A stretch of DNA of 64,000 nucleotides from Mesostigma viride (Eukaryota > Streptophyta > Mesostigmatophyceae > Mesostigmatales > Mesostigmataceae), in the NCBI GenBank assembly GCA_009746045.1, contig RPFO01000909.1:28773-92772 (forward strand), in the 5' to 3' direction. The notes under the pieces were generated by a model. The model saw nothing but the letters and a program-made list of their open reading frames with translations. It did no database searches and was not told the origin of the DNA. A program made the translations under genes and the position numbers. Of this stretch, positions 9,525 to 20,439 are shown piece by piece. Every line of letters starts with the position of its first letter. The first letter of the stretch is position 1.

Positions 9525-11854
9525 TCAGTTTTCTCTGAATTTAGTTTAATTAACGCATGCGGGAAAGATAGAGCCGCTATGCCTTGGCCTGCATGTGGAA
9601 GGCTGGCTGCGACATGGGTTAACTAATTCGATCTGTATAAGGGGTTTCATGCTCGCCTGAATTTCTCTTGGATGACCCGGTTGTTTATAAGGGTCGGTGG
9701 CTGTTAGTAAGTGGTCCGAGGAAATAGTTTTAGGTTTTATACGACTCGCTTGCAAGGATTTGTATTTGGTTGCACCGGCTGAGATTAGCTGGGGACCTGT
9801 ATGGTCGGCTGGTTGCTTGACGAATCTTTGACTGATTTGGTTTCTTTAGTGAGTCTAGATTAATTATTGTACAGTGTATTCGGACTGGCCCAAGCGGTCG
9901 ATGGGCGAGTCTTATGTTTGTCAGTCTTGAGAACCTTGTACGACTACCTGTACGGTTAACGCACTAGCCTGGGGGTGCGTGGCCACGTTGTTTGTAGTGG
10001 CATTTTCAGCACTGTTCCTGGGCCGGCGTGTGACGCATACCGGTGTTACTTAATTTCGGATGATGTCAGTTTGTGTGTCAGCGGACCATGCCTTGCAGCA
10101 TGCAGCAAGCTAGGCAGGCAATGATCCGCAATTGTTTCTTTCCAAAAGACAATGGCGGCAATGGTCGCCTGTGCAAAAATGCACATTCTACTGTAGCGCG
10201 GGTTGCATCTGTCTTGTAGCCGAGGCAGATGGTGGCACAACCGCTGAGTTGTTCGACCAAGCATAGCAGAGCTGGCCGTGCAACGGAAAGAAAATTTACC
10301 CCCATGACGTTTTCACCGGCTGCGGGTCTTTTTGACATGGGCGAAGGATGGGGCGCTACTTCAGCGGTTTGACCAGCTTCGGCGGAGCTGTACATAAATT
10401 TCTAAAACAACCCTAGTGTCACATCGCAGGCTTGCCACCTTGCGATGGTGCGTGTGACGTGACCTGGACTCTAAAGGTCACGACCCAGGTTCCTGTCAGC
10501 GACGGCCTTTTTTCATAGATTATTTCTTGTGGCGGCAGACCTGTTGTCCAGTTGCCCCTGCCGAGGAGGGGTAGTTGGAAACTACAGGAGCCGTGCGAGG
10601 GTTGCGCTCCGAAGCTAAAAATTATTCCCTATTGCGAGACTCGAGTCGGGGAGGGCATCTTAGGGAGGCGAGGCACGCCAGACCTTTGTTGTTCTTTTTC
10701 GTCTCAGCACCTGCTGCGCGGCTCAGTCTACTATGGTGTCGTAAAACCTCTTTCCTTTTTGGATCATTCCGGAATTGCGAAATGCTGGCTAATTTTGGGG
10801 AGAGGCTTGCTGTTGAGGTGGTCACTTGTGTCGCATTGTAAACAGCAGGCCCCTGCGGGGGTTAATATAGCCTAGCGCGGGCTGAGTCGCCATTTAAGAT
10901 GTTGAGAACGCTCTTTTGCGCACGGTGGTCATGAGATTAATCGGCGCAATGGGGTTGGCGCCAGGGGGGGGTAATTGGGTGGAGGCTTCTTGCTTCTGCG
11001 TGCGGATTGAGAAACCTTAAGGCCACTGTTAACTGCTGCATTTGTGGCAGGGCTCCACTTATTGTATTCAATCAAATGCTGGTCTTCTTGGGAGATTAGT
11101 GATCTTAATCGGTTTTCTCTGAATTGAGTTTAATTAACGCATGCGGGAAAGATAGGGCCACTATGCCTTGGCCTGCATGTGGAAGGCTGTCTGCGACATG
11201 GGTTGACTAATTCGATCTGTTTAAGGGGTTTCATGCTCGCCTGAATTTTCCTTGGATGACCCGGTTGTTTATAAGGGTCGGTGGATATGAATTAGTGGTC
11301 CGAGGAAATTAAGTTTAGGTTTTATACGACTTGCTTGCAAAGATTCATATTTGGTAATTGCACCGGCTGAGATTAGCTGGGGACCTGTATGGTCGGCTGG
11401 TTGCTAAAAGAATCTTGACTGATTTGGTTTCTTTAGTGAGTCCTGATTACTTATTGTATAGTGGATTCGGACTGGCCCAAGCGATCGATGGGCGAGTCTT
11501 ATGTTTGTCAGTCTTGAGAACCTTGTACGACTACCTGTACGGTTAACGCACTAGCCTGGGGGTGCGTGGCCACGTTGTTTGTAGTGGCATTTTCAGCACT
11601 GTTCAGGCCGGCGTTTGATGCATGCCTGTGTTACTTAATTTAGGATGATGTCAGCTTGTGTGTCGGCGGACCATGCCTTAAGCAAGCTAGGCTGGCAATG
11701 CAATTCTTTACCCTCCCTCCCACCCTGGAGGCCTCTTGCTTCCGCGTGCGAATTCAGAAATTTTAACCCCACTGTTAACTGCTGCATTTGAGGCAGGGCT
11801 CCACTTATGGTATTCAATCGAATGCTGGTCTTCTTGGGAGCTTTGTGACCTTAA
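9525..11854 (+). mobile_element. Non-autonomous split-direct-repeat element, beta family copy 1
   Basis: A1 (9525-10123), body (10124-10978), B1 (10979-11108), A2 (11109-11700), short spacer containing CCCTCCCTCCCACCC, B2 (about 11726-11854). A starts TCAGTTTTCTCTGAAT or TCGGTTTTCTCTGAAT and ends near AAGCTAGGCTGGCAATG. B runs from TGGAGGC.TCTTGCTTC to CTTCTTGGGAG. A1 and A2 align along nearly their whole length with scattered substitutions. No frame in the body resembles a retroelement protein. The arrangement is the same as in the coding element at 45413-50731, but the sequence is a separate family, so its helper is not identified here. Confidence 0.85.
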
Positions 11855-12109
11855 CATACAATCTTGTGATTTGTAAGCCTGACTCACAATGTTTGAAAGT
11901 TCTCCATGCTTCCCATGGAAGGTGGAACAGAGCCTTTTAGTCGATTGTTCTGAACCTCGCTGCAAGTCGTTGTAAAGTGAACACCAAGCCAGGGAAGGAC
12001 ACACAGAGTAGACGTGAAAAAGCATTAAAAATATATAATACATTCCCAAAATTTATCAGTCTACTAAGACATGGAGTTCTGTATGCTGTTGTACTCTATT
12101 TTACTAGTG
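11855..12109. other. Spacer between beta element and LINE tail
   Basis: Unassigned sequence; nothing recognised. Confidence 0.3.
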
Positions 12110-12605
12110 GTATTGTATATTAATTGAGAATGATAAATTACGGCTCCAGGTGAGAGCCGCATGCAGAATCAGGATATCAAACAAACCTCGGAAAGAAGAA
12201 CCCTACAGTAAAGACAATAGTGAGCATCCGACACGGGCATGCAAGGATCAGGCCTGGCAGCACAAGGTACAACTGACTACAACAAAAAACTACGACATGC
12301 AGCAACACCTCTGCCGGCCCACCAGACCCCGGGGAAGTGACCTACACCACCTGAGTCGCGACAAAGTCGGCCCGGATGCTGCGGAATAACACATCAGCCA
12401 CCATGCGAGTGAGGGCAAGGGACAGGCGCTGCCACCATGCAACACGAGGACCGTGTCCGGACAGACCACGGGGCAGTCTGACCCTCCTCGAGAACGAGGC
12501 GGTCTTCCCGCCGCAGGCAGCACTCGTGAAAAAACTCCGCCGTCTTGTAGCCCATGGCCCCGAACTCCTCACGGACAAAGGGGATGACCCGGTGGGGCCC
12601 GTAGG
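12110..12605 (-). pseudogene. 5'-truncated LINE: endonuclease C-terminus and 3' UTR
   Basis: On the minus strand this is the last part of the LINE seen in longer form at 40612-42785. The coding part (about 12605 to 12290) matches the end of its restriction-like endonuclease region: EEFGAMG.KTAEFF..CC, then WWQRLSLALTRMVADVLFR and RADFVAT. The two blocks are in different frames, so a frameshift is present. The 3' untranslated part (12110-12290) aligns with 40612-40790. The 5' truncation point coincides with the start of a G-rich tetranucleotide array, so the copy either inserted into the array or the array expanded at the truncation point. Confidence 0.7.
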
Positions 12606-12609
12606 AGTG

Positions 12610-12908
12610 GGCGGGAGAGCGGGCGGGCGGGCGGGCGGGAGGGAGGGAGGGAGGGAGGGAGGGTGGGCGGGAGGGAGTGCAAAAGAGAGGGAGGGAGGGA
12701 GGGAGGGAGGGAGGGAGGGAGGGAGGGAGGGAGGGAGGGAGGGAGGGAGGGAGGGAGGGAGGGAGGGAGGGAGGGAGGGAGGGAGGGAGGAGGGAGGGAG
12801 GGAGGGAGGGAGGGAGGGAGGGAGGGAGGGAGGGAGGGAGGGAGGGAGGGAGGGAGGAGGGAGGGAGGGAGGGAGGGAGGGAGGGAGGGAGGGAGGGAGG
12901 GAGGGAGG
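12610..12908 (+). repeat. (GGGC)/(GGGA) tetranucleotide array
   Basis: A few GGGC units pass into about 60 GGGA units, with one GGGT/GTGCAAAAG interruption near 12661-12686 and 3-base phase slips near 12789 and 12856. The array abuts the LINE tail. Long Gly-Arg-Glu or Pro-Ser-Leu frames crossing it are repeat artefacts. Confidence 0.97.
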
Positions 12909-13643
12909 CGTAGAACTTAAGTGCCTACATGCCGACGCCGAGCCACACTTTGAGACCTGTGTGCTTATTGACTCTGCCATGTACATACAGTATGTTACTC
13001 GTATGTATGGCATGACATGATATGCGTCGCGCAACTTGTGTGTGCCAGGGCGCCGCCACGCATAGCTAGTACCTAGTGTCAGTGCCGAGTGGTCGTAGTC
13101 CGGAGATTTCAAGATCGACTGTCGTATTCAGTGTTTGTCTTTGCAGAAACTTAGGCGGCGAGGTTCATGTTCACGGCTACCTTTGTTGTTTTTCATTGTT
13201 TGACTGCCCGGCAGCTATGGGCGGTTTGACCTGGCAAGGGTCGGCCAGTATGGTCTTTGTAGTGAACGACACCATTTCTTTACAATATCTAAAAGGTTGA
13301 AAGAATCTAACTTTCCTCCAATATACATACTGAGCACTGGTGACTGTACGTGCAGCTAGAATCCATCCCCCAAGTTGCTGACGGTGCCGAAAAACTGGTA
13401 AAACAAAAAGTGAAGGACATGCTCAATCTATGTGATCTCTAAGGTTGTTTTCATTTTGTGCTTCATTTCTTTTGCTGGTCTCATACAGTAACCATAACAT
13501 ATATACTTCTTATGAACCTACCGCAGAGTAACGAAACCACTCAAACCTGCCATGCATGCGAGGCATTGAAGCTTTGCAAACTACACAATGCGCCTTAGCC
13601 TCCAGTCAGTAATACTACTAGTATACACATATTGCAAGCTCAC
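12909..13643. other. No recognised gene
   Basis: Unassigned sequence between the GGGA array and an LRR exon; likely intron if the LRR exons form a gene. Confidence 0.3.
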
Positions 13644-13715
13644 AAATATAACAGCGATCTCAGAGATCCCAGCTTGGGTGAGAGTGTGCCACTCAGCCTC
13701 ATGTCATATAAGTAC
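13644..13715 (-). CDS. LRR exon (72 nt)
   Basis: The exon encodes one plant-type leucine-rich repeat of 24 residues with the core LSGTLSPKLGSLRSLLYL. The CTCGCAG acceptor and a GTGAGC donor delimit exactly 72 nt, phase 2 at both ends, so that split Leu codons join neighbouring repeats. LRRs of this class form the extracellular solenoid of receptor-like proteins and bind other proteins. It is the LRR exon nearest the lectin exon. No kinase or transmembrane exon is visible nearby. Confidence 0.75.
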
Positions 13716-14968
13716 CTGCGAGGGGCAGGGTGGGGTGAGACAGCAGGGCATCACTGAGTGAGCAGCCACAGTGACATGCAGGCTGTCAGAAAATGCCGAC
13801 CTTGAGTCACAGCCGGGTCGGGTGCCAGAGGGATACGTATGGTACACAATTGCCCATTCCAATACCCACAACATAAAGCCAATGATGGGGTTATAGCCTT
13901 ATGGAACTTTGGTGCCCTTCGTCCTTTGGCAGAAACTCACTGAGGTGGGAATACAGGGGAACGTTCATTTGCTCCAAACGGGCCTTGATGAGACCATATT
14001 ATGATCAGACAAAAAAAATCCGTCCGAAAAATTATTAGCAGTTCTATTAACCGTGTAACTCCAGGGCAAGCAGACTCTTTATTAAAACAATGAGTGGAGC
14101 AAATACAAAAGGGGCAGGCCACATCCCGGCAGCAACCGATGCTCATGGGAACAGTTATCGCTTGTCTGAGGCTGACCTTAGCTAGGTGGGTTTGCTGTCG
14201 TCTTTCTTGCGTGTCACGCAGCCTTGGCCAGGGCGGCATTTTTTTGCCACTCAAAAGTTTGCATCAAGACAAATGACGCAAATTGGCGTTCTAATTGCCG
14301 GCGGCTTTCGTAAGTTTGCGCGGGCTATTACGTCACATAGTAGTATCACAGCACATGGCTTTTACATAAATTATGGCAAGTTTATAGCTAGATTGACCTA
14401 GGATTCGATACCACCACTCTGGGCCGGGATGTATCCAGCTCGTGGTGGGGTAGTCGAGTAAAAATGCGAAGTTTACATGGTATTCCCTACTTAAGTTAAC
14501 TCCAGATCCAATCCCAAAACTGGCCATCTACACCACTTGCACTTGCATAGAAACATGAATTGATCTCGGATTAGGCTGTAACTTTGCAGCGGTGACGAAT
14601 AACAGTTGTTCTGACCTTGTACCAAGTTCCAGGGCATTTAGAGCCCTAATTGGTGACAAATGCTAGCAACATCTAGGATTTTTTTTTTCAATGTTGAATC
14701 CAAATAATGTCATAATGCCACCAAAACTTATTGCCATCATGCCAGCACTTGACACATGGCCTCAACAAGTCATGTGCGGAAATAAAGATCATGCAGAGCC
14801 CAAAATGGTGACATCAGCCAGCATTTGTCACCATTTTTTGCTTTTTTACTCACAATTTTAACAACACGAACCACCTAAATACATAGTAGTACTACCCAAG
14901 CTAGGGCACATCAGTTAGTCTCCATGATCTGTTGTAGACAAAGTCCCAAATGCAATGTGAATACAACG
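13716..14968. other. No recognised gene
   Basis: No domain recognised on either strand; poly-A and poly-T runs only. Probable intron or intergenic sequence. Confidence 0.3.
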
Positions 14969-16296
14969 GAATTAACTTTGGTGTACTGGCGAGTACTTAA
15001 CTTGTATGTACCGGCGAGTGGTTACCGCCGGCAAAATAGCTCCAGACCTATCGCCGCAGTGGCAAAAAGGTTCCGGCGCCATTTAGAGCTAGCTAAGACC
15101 TGTGTATCCTGGAGTGGACTTTCCGTGGCATGGACATGTGAAAGCATGGGCGATAGACCGGTGTACCGTAGCACAAAGGTACATTTTGGCGAATTAATTA
15201 TTTTTTTGGGTTGGGAGTCACAGATTTCGACCCCTGCAGTCCAAATAATGACCTTTCCTGGTATGTGGAGTTCAGATTCTGAGTGCCCTCATCAAGATCT
15301 ATCCATTGTGCTTCTGTAACTTGAGATTGGACCCCCTAATGTCGTACTTGGCCAGTCTTTACTTTCGATCATTATTGGCTAAGGGCCCAGCTTACATCCA
15401 TTTTTACCTGTCTTGTAGGCCGAGTATCGCTCAACTGAAAACGGACTTTCCAGTATCTAAGGCATGATCCAGAATCTTCTCAAGGAGATCTGTCATTTGC
15501 GCTACTCAAAATAAAAATCGAACTTGATTTTCCAGACCCAGTCTACGATGGTAGACTGGTCTATCGCCCATGCTTTCATGTGCTACCCTAGACGGGACGG
15601 GCTCACGCCCGGGCGTGAGCCCGGCCGGGCAGCCTCCAAGTTTGTCTGTGGTATGGATGGAGGCAGATGGCTTGCAAGGATAGGTGGCAAGTAGTGATGA
15701 AGGAGACCACCCCCACGTCAGTGGGAGCTCCGCGTGTAACCCAGTTTCGTGATAGACTCGGCATGGACATGTGCTACACTAGACGTGACGGGCTCACCCC
15801 CGGGCAGCCTCCTGGTTTGTCTGTAATATGGAGGCAGATGGTGCGCAAGGATAGATGGCAAGTAGTGATGAAGGAGACCACCCCCAAGTCTGTGGGGGCT
15901 GCGCGTGTGACCCAGTTTGGCATTCATAGCGATTCGGGACGTGGTGCCCACAACCCTGTAACTAGGAACTAGATAGCTAGCATCATCCATTCCATCCCAT
16001 GTTCCCCGAGTTCCCACTGAGGACTTATGCTCACGTGTGCATTAACTAATTAATTGATCCTAGAGGTCAGGGGTTCGAATCCGCACTTCCGTGAGACACG
16101 CTGGCGCCCAAGTGCGTGCTCTGAGCTGACAGCAGGCCACATGCGGGTGGCTCACAGTCGGCCCTTCACTCCCCCCCACGAGGCCAGGTCTTAGTTAGCT
16201 CTAAACAGCGCCGGAACCTTTTTGCCACCGCGGCAATCAGGTCAGGAGCTATTTAGCCGGCGGTAACCACTCGCCGATACACCCAAGTTAATTCTG
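14969..16296. mobile_element. TIR element, about 1.3 kb
   Basis: The left arm (14969-15101) and right arm (16186-16296) are imperfect inverted repeats. Shared blocks are GAATTAACTT..GGTGTA, CGGCGAGTGGTTACCGCCGG, AAAAAGGTTCCGGCGC and TTTAGAGCTA. The left arm carries an extra internal copy of the GGCGAGT segment. A second inverted pair inside (15137-15165 with 15558-15583) and a tandem duplication (15577-15925) fill the element. No transposase is encoded, so it is non-autonomous. Confidence 0.65.
15577..15925 (+). repeat. Tandem duplication with perfect palindrome
   Basis: Two copies with a 191-bp period start CATGTGCTACxCTAGACG at 15577 and 15768. Copy 1 carries a perfect 24-bp palindrome at 15599-15622 (GGGCTCACGCCC plus its reverse complement) that is reduced to one half-site in copy 2. 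An open frame runs through both copies but has no recognisable protein domain. Confidence 0.75.
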
Positions 16297-16405
16297 GAAT
16301 TTACGTGAGTGTACCAGCGAGTGGTTACCGCCGGCTAAATAGCTCCGTCCGGACCTAATTGCCGCAGTGGCAGAAAGGTTCCGGTGCTATTTAGAGCTAA
16401 CTACA
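16186..16405. repeat. Foldback inverted repeat
   Basis: Arm 16186-16296 is followed after about 12 bp by a reverse-complementary arm 16309-16405 containing GCGAGTGGTTACCGCCGGCT. The pair would form a long hairpin and shares its arm sequence with the TIR element at 14969-16296, so it is a third arm next to that element. Confidence 0.75.
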
Positions 16406-17796
16406 TCATGTTCAATCTTTGCAGGCAACTCAAGAATGATCAGTACAGTACAAACAGTGTGCAAAACCTTGGTGCATGTGAATGCCTGAGTGGTGACCAT
16501 TGCTAGCACAAGGCATCATGTAAGGTAGACATTGCCACTATGCCACAAAGCTGTGATGTGCGGTGCATGTCCATATACAACCATACCTCTAAACTACTTG
16601 GCACATTGCGAATTGGGGAGGAAAGGCGAACAATACATGCCACATCGCTGTGTAGCACAGCCATTCGATTGCTACCAACACGCACCATGCATGATACATC
16701 ATACGTGGAACACATGTCGACCGAGAATATGCCGAGCGAACATCAAAGTGCAGCGACACCAAGGCTGGCACCTGGCACCTGGCACCTGGCACCTGGCACC
16801 TGGCACCTGGCACCTGGCACCTGGCACCTGGCACCTGGCACCTGGCATCCACTAATGCTCACGTGATATGGCATTTGCATATCCCCATGTCTCCATCTCT
16901 TGCACTTTGTGCGTACCGAGCCACCCAGGCAGTCACCCACACATGCAGCACCCTGCCCCCCCCCCCCACACACACACACAACTGCTCATACACTCGCGCG
17001 ACCGTGCACCTGTCCACCCACCCATCCACCCACCTGTCCACCCACCCAGAGACCCACCACCCAGCCAGCCGACATGCTACACCACCCTATATGACCACAT
17101 GTGCACCTAGGCACCCAGCCACCTACTAACCCATAGCCACCTTTATGCGGAACCTTGGGCACGCCATATGTCCTGTTGACTCATTCCACAGGCTGGACAG
17201 TATAGGAACTAGGTCGGTCATAGCCTAAAGAGCTAATTATCTGGCTACAAAGATATGCATTGCATGAAGCAAGAAAAAGACAGATTTCGCACACCCAGAT
17301 TCATTCACGTCAATGCCGGAAAATTAAAATAAAAAATCAAAGAAAGAAAGAACTAGCGTTTTCGGGGATATCATAACGCATAATCTGTCAGAGCTATTGT
17401 GCCGGGATTTTCGTATCCTCTCGTGACCAAGACTTTGAGACACGTACCACATAGAAATGTGTTTTTTCGCGAAAAAACTGGTGCGCTGCAAAAAAATCAT
17501 TTATCCCGTTAAATGCCCTTGTCGCAATCACAGTGCATATCATTCCAAACTTATTCCATCAATCAACCGTGATGTAAGCTTCATTTTGACACCTCGATAA
17601 GCTGCAATGATGCAAGTTTCAGAACGCTAGCTAATGCTCGACCGCCATGGGTATTTTCGTCGTTTTCAACTCAGGTGTCACGGGAAAAATCGAGATTTTG
17701 GGCGAGATTCGGACAATAATTTATGAGTCTGGCGTGGCTTGCGGTGTTGTGTATTGCTTGGTGGCTTTTTCCTCCTGTTCACCTTTGCCCGGACTT
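16406..17796. other. No recognised gene; simple repeats
   Basis: This span holds the 7-bp satellite listed separately, a poly-C run with (CA)n near 16957-16980, and a CCCA-rich tract near 17017-17055. No gene is recognised. Confidence 0.4.
16766..16846 (+). repeat. 7-bp satellite (TGGCACC)n
   Basis: About 11.6 perfect TGGCACC units. Because seven is not a multiple of three, all frames cycle through the same LAPGTWH heptamer. It is not a telomeric repeat unit of any known class. Confidence 0.95.
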
Positions 17797-18491
17797 ACAG
17801 ACTTTTTTTTTGCAAGCTTATAGCCCGAGGCGGGGCCCGAGATGAGTTAAGAGGTACCTTGAAATTAAATAAGAGACATGCCTCTATCCAAATATATTTT
17901 TGGACGCGAGTTTCAATTGGCGTTAACTTGTAGTATTGGACGGCAAGTCGACAACATGTCAAGCCGTTTAATTCCTTTCGACTTTTACATTTTCTCGTTG
18001 TTGTAAAAAAAGGATCATTTTTATACCCGACTTCTCCGTTAAATCTCATCGACCGGGTTTCGAAACAACCCACGAACGCCGTAGATGCAGATCCAACGGA
18101 GTAAACAACGTCACGACCGACGCGGCGCCAAATAGGTAGTCGCCTAGGTTCCTAGCTTTTCTGCGAGCCATTTTCGTGCCGCGTCGTGTACCCGTGAGAT
18201 GTACCCGTGAGATGTAACCGTGAGATGCAAAATCCGCTTGCCAGACCGGGATTCCGGGAACTCCGTCCAATACCGTCGTGCAGTACCACCAATGCACTAC
18301 CAATCTATCAATCGTACAATACTACGACTTAACGCCAACAGAAACTCGCCTCCAAAACTATATATTCATAGAGGCACGCCTCTTATTTAATTTCAAGGTA
18401 CCTCTTATTTAATCTCAGCCCCCGCAGGCCGCAGACTTGTCTTCTCCCGGTCAGGGCTAAGTTTTGCAAAAAAACAAAGTCCTAAGTCGAA
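17797..18491. mobile_element. MITE-like element with long TIRs
   Basis: The two ends are imperfect inverted repeats of roughly 150 bp. Matching blocks, read inward, are GACTTA..GACTTT with a T run and GCAAxCTTA..GCCC, then GAGGTACCTTGAAATTAAAT, GCCTCTAT and GCGAGTTTC.xTTGGCGTTAA. The short interior has no coding frame. A related piece including one arm lies at 38035-38405. No target duplication could be fixed with confidence. Confidence 0.7.
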
Positions 18492-19781
18492 ACCATTTTT
18501 TCCTCCTGTTGCGTGAGAGAAAGATTCTCTAGAGATCTAGATAATCACTAGTACGCCATTGACAAAGAAACCTAGACAGTGGCAAGTTTATATGTCAAGG
18601 TACAGTAGCTCCTCCAAGCCAGGAAACTGGCCAAATGTTTTGCCACTGCCGATTCGGATCAGGCCGCACCCGCCTCAAAAGTCATCAGTCACGCGAACCC
18701 TATATCCTAGATACAGCCGGGCTACCCTTCCATCTCACTTTAAAGAAACTATGTCCAGAGAACCACGAACTTTATATGACGTGCTTACCGAGAATCGTAA
18801 TTGTCCTCAACTATCTCTGGCTCATGCCCACAAGCAGCCTTGAGTTGCAACATAGTAACGCCACAGAAGCCCCAATCCAGCCTAAAAAATATTTGTAGGC
18901 AGGTTGTAGGCAATACTTGGAACCGTCGCGGATGCACATCTAGGTAGGGCTACTTAAGGGTATTATTAGGGGGTGGTCTCAGTACAAGGTTCCTCTGCTC
19001 TATAGATACCCTAGCAACCCACTCACTGCGGCAAGTGTGTGATGTGACACCCTTGTAATGCATGATGGACCCGTAAACTTCTCCATGAGCTGGCCCTGGG
19101 ATCGATTCTGAAGGCACATTTTCTGCATAGGATGGCATCCCAGCACTGATACTTGTACCTCCATCAGGGACCCACTGCATGTAGCTGGTGCAAAAAAGTG
19201 TTTTTATTCTATATGTAATGTCAGACAGCTGTGCACCAGGGTACCCCGATGACTTAATTTGTCCATGGTGTTCACCCTGGTCCGGTGGTCAGATACGGTC
19301 AGACAATGTTCCTACGCTCAGTACCAATTTAGATCTGAGTCGGTGCTGACCTACAAATTTCCCGCGAAAACCTTCCCCCGCAATCTGCACAGCTGCCACA
19401 AACTCACGCCGATTGTCCACCGTGAGTTCAACTCATGGTCGACAGTCGGCATGAGGACGGATCATGGCGGTACAACGTGGTGGTGGGATATACTACTCCC
19501 ACACAAACACTTTAAGTGGAACCGTCATGCTGTGAAACACATAGTTACTTTGGTGGGACTTGGTGGGACATAGTAATTCAGTTTCAGGTGTGACGTCCTG
19601 CATGCATGGCTAGCAACCTGGTACCATCCTGTGATCACTCCACACGTCCCACCAGGGGGGGGGCATGAAAACGTGACAACAGTGATCGATATCATTTCTA
19701 TACCGGTATCTTTCAGGTATTCAGTCAGGTAAATCACATCAATAAGCTTCTTGATTCAGTTGATTGGCAGTTTGAGCTTAC
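18492..19781. other. Probable intron with a possible exon
   Basis: A minus-strand segment at 19027-19174 is open and bounded by CATGCAG and GTGAGT, but its phases (0 in, 1 out) do not fit the LRR exons, so it is not called as a gene. The segment 19575-19781 is paralogous to the flank of the LRR exon at 38748. Confidence 0.35.
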
Positions 19782-19853
19782 AGTTGCGCCAAGGCACTGA
19801 GAGATCCCAGCTGAGCCGGGATGGTGCCAGAAATCTTAGCGTAGGCAAGGTCC
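19782..19853 (-). CDS. LRR exon (72 nt)
   Basis: One 24-residue plant-type LRR with the core KISGTIPAQLGSLSALAQL. The acceptor is GATCGCAG and the donor GTAAGC, giving exactly 72 nt in phase 2-2. The exon and about 200 bp of its 3' intron flank resemble those of the exon at 38748-38819, so the two arose by duplication. Function of the repeat is protein binding by family knowledge; the parent protein is unknown. Confidence 0.78.
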
Positions 19854-20439
19854 CTGCGATCACATGCAGTTAAAGCAGATCGATACGCGCAAGCATTGAC
19901 AACTGATGATGTTAGAAGTTAACGATAGTTGTTATTTTGCTGGGCGGCAGCGCATAAAAGTGTATAAATATGTAATTGGTTAAATCTATGACATAATATG
20001 TATAAAAGTGCCCTTTTTGATTGTTGGACATATTGCACATATGTATGTATCCATTTCTGGCCTTGCGTTGCTTTGCGTGCATCACCACAAAACATCAAAT
20101 TTATTACAATATGTGTGCTAGCTCTATACGGTGGAATAACACAGACTTGTCTACCAGATGGCAACACGGCCATCTGTATGCTAGGGTGAGCACACTATGT
20201 GAATTTGCAGGGCCAGCCCACAGCAGCTGTGCCCCTCCTCTATCCACATCTCCTTACATGGCTAACAGCCGAATATACTATATGACATGCAAAAAAGAAA
20301 ACTTAAACTACCTACAGTTAGGGGGGTACTTTCTCCCAACCCAGGTTCACCCTGGGGTTAGTTAAACCATTTCGCCCCTGACCTCCCACGCAGGGGTGAG
20401 GTCAGTTGATAGCTAAAAGACGAGAGATAAAGACAGGAA

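Noticed and set aside
9525-11854. LTR retrotransposon or plain tandem duplication
   Set aside because: An LTR element would end at A2. Here B follows both the body and A2, in the order A1-body-B1-A2-B2, and the same order recurs in unrelated sequence families.
12342-13112. A 256-codon minus-strand frame
   Set aside because: It joins a LINE endonuclease tail to an array translation; only the LINE part is real coding history.
16766-16846. Interstitial telomere repeat
   Set aside because: TGGCACC is not related to TTTAGGG, TTAGGG or TTTTAGGG units.
19027-19174. Possible exon with acceptor and GTGAGT donor
   Set aside because: Its phases (0 in, 1 out) do not fit the LRR exons and no domain is recognisable.
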